From positions 146,910 to 162,856 of the forward strand of contig ML977042.1 of the NCBI GenBank assembly GCA_010015675.1: a stretch of 15,947 nucleotides of DNA, in the 5' to 3' direction. The DNA is from Byssothecium circinans. Its lineage: Eukaryota; Ascomycota; Dothideomycetes; Pleosporales; Massarinaceae. Below the pieces are notes generated by a model. It saw nothing but the letters and a program-made list of their open reading frames with translations, made no database searches and was not told the origin of the DNA. The translations under genes were made by a program, and so were the position numbers. The number at the start of each line of letters is the position of its first letter. The first letter of the stretch is position 1. Below are positions 1-7,290 of the stretch, in pieces.

Positions 1-213
1 GCTCGAATCGAAGCCCAAAACACCAAGAGAGCATCTCAAACTGCCCAAAAGGGTAAGCGCAAAACTTCAGGTCCTCCTCCATCAAAGCATAAGCGCCAGA
101 GACGCAGTGGCGGCTCTGCAGCTGTCGCGGCGTCCCCAGAAGCTGCACCAGCTGCTCCACCCAAAGTCAACTCTCGTGGCCGTACTATCAACCTTCCGCG
201 CAAATATAAATAG
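1..213 (+). CDS. C-terminal tail of a partial gene, possibly a DNA-transposon transposase
   Basis: The first forward frame is open from the left edge to a TAG at 211-213, giving 70 residues whose start lies outside the window. The sequence is very rich in Lys, Arg, Ala and Pro: a basic stretch (KGKRK, then KHKRQRR), an Ala/Pro-rich linker, and a short ending with RGRTINLP close to the stop. Basic, low-complexity tails that end this way are familiar from fungal pogo/Fot1-like DDE transposases, but no DDE or DNA-binding domain is in view, so the family call is inference from a weak motif. It could equally be the tail of another nuclear protein. Codon use is ordinary and RIP damage is not evident. 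Confidence 0.45.
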   Translation, partial: ARIEAQNTKRASQTAQKGKRKTSGPPPSKHKRQRRSGGSAAVAASPEAAPAAPPKVNSRGRTINLPRKYK

Positions 214-496
214 TACAAATTGATCGCAAGCGTTACTTTATTACTCCACTAAAAGATCTCGTGATAATAGCTATTGTGGGTGGCTTAATAACCTCATCTT
301 TGAAGTGGTGAGCATGTTGTTCGTGGATCGTTGCGCGACGTGGGTCGCTGCGCGCACGGGCACGGTAGTGCGTTGGGCGAGTATGGCCGAAGAACCAGCC
401 AATCACTCCATGCCCACCAAGCCCAGCCTTTGATCATATGTATGAGGCCCCAGCCAACTCTACAGCGACTAGCTTTCGCAGATTTTACAAAACTCA
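214..496. other. Intergenic region between the partial gene and the NADAR gene
   Basis: This 283-bp stretch should hold the 3' untranslated region of the left gene and the promoter and leader of the NADAR gene. No TATA box is obvious close to the start codon. The middle part (about 320-385) is GC-rich and contains a 17-bp tandem duplication, listed separately. If the left gene is a transposase, its terminal inverted repeat should lie here, but I could not match one. Confidence 0.5.
322..355. repeat. Two tandem 17-bp units, GC-rich
   Basis: Bases 322-338 and 339-355 are adjacent 17-mers of the form CGTGGATCGTTGCGCGA. They differ at three or so positions. Subterminal tandem sites of this size occur in the ends of pogo/Tc1-like elements, which would fit a transposase gene ending at 213. 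The repeat is short and could be chance in GC-rich DNA. Confidence 0.4.
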
Positions 497-1266
497 ATGC
501 CTAAAGCAAAGAGTAAAAGTAAGAAGCCGGCAACCCGCGCAGCTCGGCCAAGTGCCCGCTCAGAGGCTGGCAATCGAGGTCGTCAGCAACGGTCGATCGC
601 AAACAGAAGCACCGCCCAGGAACCAACTGAGGACGGAGACCGTCCAGTGTTCTTCTGGAAGGAGACGGAGAGAGAAGTTGGGTTCCTCTCTCCGTGGTAC
701 AAGTGTGTGTTCAAAGAAAGTGGCGTGCGATATACTTCTGTTGGACACTCCATACTAGCAGAGAAAGCCCGGCTATTTGGGGATAATGTAAAAATTTCCT
801 TCTGGCTTTCTTCTAATCGCTAATAAACTCATAGGATGCACTGAAACAGATATTGGCCGCGGACACTGCAGAAGAGCAAAAGTTATGGGGAGGCAATATA
901 AAGGGAATTAATGACAAAATTTGGGAAGAACGTACTGTTTCTCTCAATGATCATATGCCCTGTTCTTCTACTCACTGACTCTCAGATGCTTTGGATATTG
1001 CGACTCGCGCAAACATCGCGAAATTCTTCGTTTCAGCTCCCTTGAAGGGGCGGTTGGAGTCCTTCGGCACGAGAGAGTTTGTACTCGCATCTCCTCATGA
1101 TCGATTGTTTGGAATCGGCTTTAACGCCGCGGACGCTATCCAAGTTGGCAAGGAACAATGGGGACAGAATCTATTTGGTCAGGCATTACATGCAACTCGG
1201 AGCCTTCTAGACTACACATTGCGTAGCGCGACGGCGCGTCAATACGATGAGATGGGCGTGAGATAG
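497..1266 (+). CDS. NADAR/YbiA-like N-glycosidase, three exons
   Basis: Joining 497-787, 835-931 and 986-1266 gives 222 residues. The introns are 788-834 (47 bp, CTAAT-type branch site, ends ATAG) and 932-985 (54 bp, ends CAG). Phases match (0, then 1), and the join restores the family order. The first ~45 residues are basic and probably disordered (MPKAKSKSKK). The NADAR domain follows: FFWKE, FLSPWY, GVRYTSVGHSILAEKARLFGD, then EEQKLWGG and IWEE in exon 2, and ANIAKFF, ASPHDRLFGIGF and NLFGQAL in exon 3. Bacterial YbiA cleaves N-glycosidic bonds of riboflavin-pathway intermediates, and other NADAR proteins remove ADP-ribose from guanine; which applies here cannot be told. Without splicing the frame ends at 823 and the core is lost, so the intron model matters. 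The start at 497 is the only in-frame ATG ahead of the domain. It is convergent with the SGNH gene. Confidence 0.85.
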
Positions 1267-1367
1267 TCAATATTAGGTTGCAGCATGGCATATAATACCT
1301 CACAAAGCAAGAACCTTATCTCCTTATAGATCCAATCTATTGCTGCGATTACCTGCCATCATGAGAC
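1267..1367. other. Short convergent intergenic region
   Basis: Only 101 bp separate the stop codons of the NADAR gene (+) and the SGNH gene (-), so both 3' untranslated regions and poly(A) signals must overlap here or reach into each other. No clear AATAAA signal or other element is seen. Confidence 0.5.
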
Positions 1368-4300
1368 CTACCAATCACATATGACGTTGTTGAAGTAGTT
1401 CTCAGCCCAGGATATAGGAGGACAAACGATCTCCTCTGGATTCACTGCTGCTTGACAGCTCACCGAGTCCTTGTTCGGACATTTCAATGTTCCAGGGCCT
1501 CTACCATCGCTCTTGTACACACATCCTTGAGCGTCTCCAGTTGTCATAATCCATTCACCGTTTGGCCAAGGGGGATTTGTCAGTTCACCATCTGGTGCTA
1601 GTCGACATCTGTTCGTGCCATCGCCACATCGTAAAGATTCCTCTGTGTCACATACATACCAACTTGTTGTTGACCAAGGAATGTTGAAGAACTGCCATTC
1701 CATGTCATTGGAGATCTCATCAATATAGTTGACGTAGAAGACATAAAAGCGCTGTGACTTCTGTGGTTGGGGCGTTGGCGTTGGTGTTGGCGCCGGCGTT
1801 GGTGTTGGCGTTCGGGACGTTGGCTGCTGAGGAGGATTGTCTGCACCCTGATCAGAATCACTTGTGCCAGGATATCCAGAATAGCGAATGTCGATGACTT
1901 CGTCCGGTCCAAGGTCCCGTGGATTCACTGGATCCAGCTTATCTGCTGGGCCAAAAGGACAAGGTGGCGTTTCATCCCCATCGTCATCATCATCATTACC
2001 TTTGTCGGGATCTTGAGGGTCTTGGAAACCTCCCTGGTCTCTCGGACACGTGAGCAATGGAATGCATGGCCCGGGAGAGGGCCCACAACCAACGCATGGG
2101 AAGCCACAACCGCTTGGGCAAATCGGACCAGGAGGCCCAATGTCAATGACTATTGGTGGATACGGCCCACCATATTTACGATCATCATCACTGCCCGGCG
2201 TAGGTGGTTCGGTTGGGTAGGGAACTGGCGTTATGGTTCTGGTAACCTCAGGATTTTTATCGTTGGTAATAGGAGTTGGCGTTGGGCGAATACGTGGCAC
2301 AGGACTAAAGGTAAATGCCGGACCTGGGGGAAATGATTGCTCCCAAAATTCTATGGTCCTCGTGGTAACCGGAGGGAGAGTTATGGTTGTTGTCTTGAAC
2401 GAACGTGTCGTTCGACCGTCAAGAGTCCAGACGACCTCAAGGTCGGTGGTATACGGCGGCAAGGTAATGGTTGTTGGCGTAGGCAGAACCTTTGGAGGGA
2501 GGATAAAGTTGCAAGGCGGGCTGCAGGTGACATGCGGCGTCGGAGAGTTCCAGATCGCAGGGTCAATGTAGACATTTCCGTCGCCTCCATTATTGCCCCC
2601 ACCACCACCGCCACCGCCTCCTCCACCACCATTACTTCCACCGTCGCCTGGTTGGCCTGGTTGGCCAGATCCATCGCCACCATTTCCAGGCGAGCCCCAA
2701 CCACACTCAAACGTCGGTTCCGCCGGGCATTCTGATACACCAGGAGTAACATCTTTGGAACCTACAACACAGTTTGATTTTGGACTTTCGAGATTTCCTA
2801 GTAGAGTTTAGTATTGAATGAATCGGCCTATCGGAATGTGTACATACCATTCATTGCAGTAACACAAAACTCATAGTTCCAGACTCCCGGGAAAAGAAAC
2901 GCAATACCTAAGCAAGGCTGGCCAACCACAGACAGGTCGGCCTTGGAGAAGTCTGAGGCGTTATTGATATTCCGCGTCCATGCTCGATAGTTAGCAGCGT
3001 TGGCAGAGCCATCAAAATTCAAGATTACCGTAGTTCCGTCTTTGGTGTTTACCTTGAGATTTGAGGGCGCCCCAGGTGCTCCAGCTCCAGGCTTGACTCG
3101 AGGTGGCACGGATGGGAAGCCAGGGCCTAGGTCTGTCCAGGTGCTTATGGCTAATACGTGTCTGTGTCCCGGCTTGAGGCCGTTGACTGTGATGGAGTTA
3201 CCTTTGATGCCGCGCGACAGAAGCCAAGCACAAGGCTCGTCCACATCGTATGTGAAAACTTCGTAAAGCTGCACGTTGAAGCCACCATCCGGTGGATCCC
3301 ATCGCGCATTGAATCCATCCCCAGTGGGATTGATGACAATGTTCTTTGGTCCAGGAGCTACGCTCTGTTTGACCACCGCGCTTACCATACCTGAGTAGCT
3401 GGACTTTGTCTTGTCTCCGCAGCTTGTACGGACTTGAAACTCCCAGGTCTCTCCTTCTAGAACCCAAATCTGGTTGTATCGGTTGCTTGACAGCGCATAC
3501 CATGTCTCTGTCCAGTCGCCGAATGAGCTACGCTTGCTTCTGATGTTGTAGCCTCGAGCACCATAAACCTTATCCCAAGTCACCGCAACACCGTAGGGCG
3601 CAGTCACGGCTCGGACGTTGACAGGAGTATTGCATGATGGCGCAGGAAGATTTGCAGGAACGTCGAGTGCGTTGGACCCAATACCATATTCCTTGTTGAG
3701 AACACGCGAGAAGGCTTGCGCAATCTGATATTCTCCGAGCTTGTTTGGGTGCAGCCCATCAAAGGCCGCGGGACGATTATCCGGCCCACCTGCAACAAAT
3801 GAGTCAGCAATGAAATGGGGAGGATGAACTGCAGAACTTACAGGCATAGTTCTCACTAAATTTAACAAGCTTGATTGGCGAGTTCGTTGTACTCCAGCCT
3901 GGGATCGCCGTTGCCAATTTTGAGTTGTAGTCGATAGTCATATCAATCAAGTCTTGTCGTCCATTGATACGCGTACGCTGAGGCACGTTCGCAATTGCAA
4001 ACTTGATGTTTCCTTTCGCATTGCGTGCGTTGTCTATGAGTTGCTTCATGTCAGATAGCAAACCATCTGGTCCGTTGATGAACCACCCCAGATCGTTGAA
4101 GCCAAGCTCAATAAGCACGTAATCCGGCTGATACGCCGCGACTTGTGCCGCAATTGTATTTTTCACCTGGGCTACCTATATCATGCAAGAAGGCATTATT
4201 AGAACGAGGTAAATACAGTTGAAAATGATCATGTACCTGTCGACCTGAGTGACAGAAGTGGTCTTTGTCAAACCCTGCGTCAACATCTAGTGCATATCCA

Positions 4301-4669
4301 CCATTTACCTGATCTGGAGTCTGAGGTTGTGGCTGCCCTTGTAGTAATGGAGGTTGAGGAGCAGTAGGTTCTGCTGGCGTAAAGGTTCCCTGCCAGGGTC
4401 CCACGAACTCGAAGCCAATGTTATTAGCTCTCAGCCACTGCCACAGTCGGTACCGCCATGTATCTAAAGTGTGTTAGACATCAGCAGCAGTGATGAGCTA
4501 GATTGAAGCAGGATTTCTCACAGTCTCCCTCAGCGCCGTGAGAGATTGAATCTCCAACGATCAAGAACTTGAGACCATTCTGGCGGACAGCTATCGTACT
4601 TGCAAGAGACGTTTAAACTAGAGAACAGAAACAAAAGACTATTCCTAGCCAGCGAATGAGAGATAGCAT
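1368..4669 (-). CDS. Secreted SGNH/GDSL hydrolase with FnIII-like repeats; in-frame stop at codon 19
   Basis: Five exons (4669-4522, 4463-4237, 4175-3842, 3789-2848, 2797-1368) splice with matching phases into 1026 residues. Introns are 58, 61, 52 and 50 bp. Residues 1-18 form a hydrophobic signal peptide (MLSLIRWLGI...). The SGNH domain (about 33-270) has all blocks: GDSIS (Ser41), GRQ (Gly123), GFND (Asn152) and DGLHPN (Asp247, His250). Three fibronectin-III-like repeats span about 290-550. A Gly-rich linker with 12 consecutive Gly is at 607-618. The rest is Cys/Pro/Thr-rich, with PTTITLPP-type repeats, a GCGFPCVGCG cluster, an acidic run, TPTPTP repeats (about 877-899) and a final Cys-rich block (about 900-1026). 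The family acts on esters, often acetyl groups of polysaccharides; the C-terminal style resembles fungal wall-associated proteins such as class V chitinases. Codon 19 is TAA in the same frame, so as read this is a broken or newly silenced gene unless an unusual intron removes it. Substrate unknown. Confidence 0.8.
2595..2630 (-). repeat. GGN codon tract coding 12 glycines
   Basis: On the minus strand twelve GGN codons in a row encode the polyglycine linker (residues 607-618) between the FnIII-like region and the Cys/Pro-rich region of the SGNH protein. On the plus strand it is a run of CCN triplets. The tract is a slippage-prone microsatellite, so its length may vary between strains. Confidence 0.8.
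4613..4615 (-). other. Premature TAA stop in the SGNH signal-peptide exon
   Basis: The minus-strand triplet is TAA at codon 19, directly after eighteen signal-peptide codons and in the same frame as the GDSIS motif 22 codons later. There is no other in-frame ATG before that motif. A CAA (Gln) codon becomes TAA by C-to-T in a CpA context, the RIP change. The alternative is a very short intron across it: GT at 4618 to AG at 4580 is phase-consistent but only 39 bp, and a 42-bp choice also exists. Both are shorter than the 47-61 bp introns seen here. Confidence 0.65.
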
Positions 4670-4672
4670 GGC

Positions 4673-4738
4673 TCAGAGAATGATGTGTCTGAAAGATCTC
4701 GTAGCTCTAACACATTGATGAGTGCCTTCCTTGTCCAT
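4673..4738 (-). CDS. Short upstream ORF before the SGNH gene
   Basis: An ATG at 4738-4736 opens 21 codons ending in TGA, followed directly by GCC and the ATG of the SGNH gene. If the transcript begins upstream of 4738, this short frame could damp translation of the main one. No sign of protein conservation can be judged, and it may be outside the transcript. Confidence 0.25.
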   Translation of the reverse strand: MDKEGTHQCVRATRSFRHIIL

Positions 4739-5036
4739 TTGTGTATTCAGACATCACAATCTCTGCAACAGTATTCTTAGTTCAAGGTTCATACTATCTC
4801 CTGATCTGGTAGTCACCGTCCGAAATATGGTCGCTCTCTAAGTTAGACTGAAATAAAGATTCTAGTCATTTTCGATGCCTATGGTAAAAATTCTAAGTCG
4901 TGATTAGTGAAGAAGTTGCATGACCTCGGCCTAACTTTACACGCGAGAGCTTACTTTCCTAATGCATTAACACTAACTAAGCCACCAACTTCTCTTTAGC
5001 TTGGCAACAGAGAGTAGTACAGTCGCTAGCGATTGC
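4739..5036. other. Upstream region of the SGNH gene, border of the repeat block
   Basis: About 300 bp with no gene. It contains normal numbers of CpA and TpG up to roughly 5030, so it lies outside the heavily mutated block. It should carry the promoter of the SGNH gene. I see no convincing TATA box or operator. From about 5024 the sequence merges with the flank of the first repeat copy. Confidence 0.4.
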
Positions 5037-5217
5037 GGCTTCACCCCATTACACTGGCTGTAATATGTGTTGCTTAGCCTCACCTTCTGTAAATGGGTTA
5101 GCGCTGACTGTAGAACGCTAAACAGACAGTTTGACTAGTTAGCTATCAACAAAAAGTGGGCTAGACCCTTGCTAGCACATCAGCCTAAGTTAGTGTTGCT
5201 GCCTGTACGGGTGAAGC
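5037..5217 (+). repeat. Repeat unit copy A (least mutated)
   Basis: It begins GGCTTCACCCC and ends GGGTGAAGC, giving short terminal inverted repeats, 181 bp. It retains CpA and TpG where copies B-D have TpA, so it is the closest to the original sequence. It looks like a miniature inverted-repeat element, but no target-site duplication was fixed. Confidence 0.7.
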
Positions 5218-5430
5218 GAGATATAGGATTCCTGTGTAGTTAAGGCACAGCTACATAGCTCTCCTCTCCTCTTACTAGTGCACGTAAATTGCTGCAGGCG
5301 TAAGGCATAGCATCAGCGAGGCTGGTGTAGAGATACAGGATTCCTGTATAGTTAAGGCATAGCTGCATGGTTCTCTTCCTATATCGCACTCTCCTCTCCC
5401 CTTACTACTGCACGTACATTGCTACAGACA
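5218..5430 (+). repeat. Tandem pair of spacer repeats between units A and B
   Basis: Two related segments, about 5218-5300 and 5330-5430, both run from GAGATA(T/C)AGGATTCCTGT through AGTTAAGGCA(C/T)AGCT and a CTCTCCTCTCC pyrimidine run to GCACGTA. The first is slightly shorter, lacking some bases in the middle. A single inverted, more mutated copy lies at 6167-6272. No function is evident. Confidence 0.65.
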
Positions 5431-5434
5431 TTGT

Positions 5435-5612
5435 AGCTTCGCCCTACACTAGCTGCAACATGTGTTGCTTAGCCTTACCTTCTATAAATAGGTTAGCGCT
5501 GACTATAGAACGCTAAACAGACAGTTTAACTAGTTAGCTATTAATAAAAAGTAGGCTAGACCCTTGCTAGCACATCAGCCTAAGTTAGTGTTGCTACCTG
5601 TAAAGGTGAAGC
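5435..5612 (+). repeat. Repeat unit copy B
   Basis: A 178-bp copy in the same direction as A. Over 140 aligned bases (5066-5205 against 5461-5600) it differs from A at nine sites, all C-to-T in CpA or G-to-A in TpG. The right end GGTGAAGCC is followed by GCGATCACTAGTAAC, matching the inverted flank of copy C. Confidence 0.75.
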
Positions 5613-5641
5613 CGCGATCACTAGTAACTATAGCTGTTAGA

Positions 5642-5722
5642 GGCGTCAGGCAGGCAGTTAGATGAATACTTTTTTAGCCCTAGCTTTGCGCATTTCAATA
5701 TTTGCGCCTCGCGCCTGATGCC
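5642..5722. repeat. Short inverted pair in the palindrome loop
   Basis: GGCGTCAGGC at 5642-5651 and GCCTGATGCC at 5713-5722 are reverse complements with one mismatch (C/T). They frame about 80 bp containing GCGCCTCGCGCCTG. This may be the ends of a further tiny insertion or a hairpin; it is too short to classify. Confidence 0.3.
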
Positions 5723-5764
5723 GCTCTTTAGAGTCTTGAAGGCAGAAGCTAAATTTCAGGATGG

Positions 5765-5926
5765 TACGCCCTAAGACTACGCCAAATTTAGGGGTCAAAT
5801 TTCCGTGCCGTGCCGGATGGTTAATCATAGTCACATTTTATTAGCTAAGATAATAATTAATGTTCTTAGCTTTTTAGGGGCTAACTAACTACAAGGCATC
5901 CGCATTATATTCTAGGGTGGGGCGTA
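5765..5926. mobile_element. Possible TA-flanked miniature element in the loop
   Basis: The segment starts GGTACGCCC and ends GGGGCGTACC, so short inverted ends CGCCC/GGGCG lie next to TA dinucleotides, as Tc1/mariner-type elements leave. It is 162 bp with the TAs, has no coding frame, and contains an internal 8-bp inverted pair (AGCTAAGA 5843-5850, TCTTAGCT 5864-5871). The inverted ends match for only about six bases, so the call is tentative. Confidence 0.35.
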
Positions 5927-5988
5927 CCTGATACGACGTTGACTAGGAGAATTCTTTAGAATGATAGGTTATAGTTACTAGCAATTAT

Positions 5989-6166
5989 GGCTTCACCCTT
6001 ACAGGCAGCAACACTAACTTAGGCTGATGTGCTAGCAAGGGTCTAGCCTACTTTTTATTAATAGCTGACTAGTTAAACTATCCGTTTAGCATTCTATAGT
6101 TAGCGCTAACCCATTTATAGAAGGTAAGGCTAAGCAATATATGTTATAGCTAGTGTAGGGCGAAGC
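5989..6166 (-). repeat. Repeat unit copy C (inverted)
   Basis: It begins GGCTTCACCC and ends GGGCGAAGC, the reverse complement of copy B, also 178 bp. It shares the flank ATAGTTACTAGCAAT with the inverted flank of B. Mutations relative to A are again mostly changes to TpA. Confidence 0.7.
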
Positions 6167-6272
6167 TATAATATCTATAGCAATGTACGTGCAGTAGTAA
6201 GGGGAGAGGAGAGTATAATATAAGAAGAGAGCTATATAGCTATGCCTTAACTATACTAGAATCCTATATATT
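6167..6272 (-). repeat. Inverted copy of the spacer repeat
   Basis: Reading in reverse complement, it matches the spacer copy at 5330-5430, including the CTCTCC pyrimidine run and AGTTAAGGCATAGCT. It links copies C and D, confirming that the whole arm, not only the 180-bp unit, was duplicated in inverse orientation. Confidence 0.65.
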
Positions 6273-6452
6273 ACTTTACCTATATAGGTAGTAATACTAA
6301 CTAAGGCTAATATGCTAGTAAGAGTCTAGCCTACTTTTTATTAATAGCTAACTAGTTAAACTATATATTTAGCGTTCTATAATTAGCGCTAACCTATTTA
6401 TGAAAGGTAAGGCTAAGTAACACATGTTATAGCTAGTATGATAGGGTAAAGC
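6273..6452 (-). repeat. Repeat unit copy D (inverted, most mutated)
   Basis: The ends have decayed to ACTTTACCT and GGGTAAAGC, but the body still aligns with the reverse complement of A. Its right flank ATTGCTAGTAACTA matches the flank theme of the other copies. Confidence 0.65.
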
Positions 6453-6964
6453 TATAATTGCTAGTAACTATATTAGAGCTAGAAGTGACCACACTACTAT
6501 GCGGAAAGCTTATATTTTTAGTGAAAGTTCTCTTTAGGAGCTTTATCTTAGCGTGTACCTAGTAGCTATTAATATTCTTAGGTATAAACTAGTAGTATAT
6601 GAATCTAGCACTTAGACTTATAAATAATAAGGTATAATAGCGTATATTATACTAGTTACTAGAGTTACTATAAATGCTCTCTATCTACTTATTTACTATG
6701 ACTAAGACATTATATCTTGTTTTACTTCTCTTTCTTTTTCTATCTACTCTTATAACGTGTAACAACATTAAAACGCCTTAGGGGAACATCTCTATTACTA
6801 TCCTGCAATAGCTTTAGTTAGCACACGGTGTTGCTATCAACTAGAAGGAATAAGAGAACCTTTTCCTTACCCTACCTTTAGTCGCGCCTAATGATATAGA
6901 TCTTATAGCTATAGGGAATATATCAACAGCTAATACCGCACTTCTTTAGAGTTAGGGTAAAGAT

Positions 6965-7290
6965 TTTGCCCTAGGGCATCATGATAAACATTAAGGCATG
7001 AGATGCTCTCATCAGCTGAGGTTCAAGGGAGACGATGCATGCAGGGGATATGAAAACATGCCAGGATACGTTGACTGCCGTCAGCCCTGTCAATTCACTC
7101 GTGAAGTGGGTACACATTCAATAAAATTTATATAAATTCAGCTTACAGAAAAAGTTTTTCATGTCAATTACTACTTGGAAGCCTGAAATTAACGAGTGCG
7201 TGTTCTACACCTCTAGCTTATCCAACATGACAGTAGATTTCATTCAAAGGCATAATGCAATAAGTAGTCGCAGTAGACTTACAACTATAT
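6965..7290. other. Island that keeps CpA/TpG inside the degraded block
   Basis: In contrast to its surroundings this ~325-bp stretch keeps many CpA and TpG; line 7021-7080 alone has five CpA and six TpG. It was probably single-copy sequence when RIP acted, for instance host DNA split by insertions. A 29-codon frame (7035-7124, +) is the longest ATG frame I noted in it; I do not recognise a gene. Confidence 0.55.

Larger units (their letters stand above)
5037..6452. repeat. Large inverted repeat built from four ~180-bp units
   Basis: Two forward copies (A 5037-5217, B 5435-5612) face two reverse copies (C 5989-6166, D 6273-6452). The spacer between A and B reappears in inverted form between C and D, so the block is a long imperfect palindrome around a loop of about 375 bp (5613-5988). 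Flanks of the outer and inner ends share the theme GTTACTAGC(A/G)AT before GGCTTCACC. No coding frame is seen. It resembles a fold-back or nested miniature transposon cluster without a transposase, duplicated as an inverted pair. The RIP damage is light in A and heavier in B, C and D. Confidence 0.75.

Noticed and set aside
214..430. Matching terminal inverted repeats between the left gene end and the right window edge
   Set aside because: The reverse complement of the 15864-15897 units was compared with 300-400 and only a six-base match was found, so the two ends do not belong to the same element family as far as can be seen.
438..758. A forward frame of 106 codons overlapping the NADAR exon
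   Set aside because: It overlaps the NADAR exon 1 in another frame and has no family features.
1767..2336. A 189-codon forward frame rich in Trp, Arg and Ile
   Set aside because: It is the antisense shadow of the Pro/Thr/Gly-rich exon 5 of the SGNH gene, whose frame, splice junctions and motifs are convincing.
2593..2811. A forward frame beginning with a long proline run
   Set aside because: The prolines are the reverse complement of the glycine linker codons of the minus-strand gene.
3000..3394. Forward frames of 78-88 codons
   Set aside because: They lie opposite the FnIII-like exon of the SGNH gene and show no motif.
7035..7124. A 29-codon forward frame in the CpA-rich island
   Set aside because: Too short, no motif, and such frames are expected by chance in unmutated DNA.
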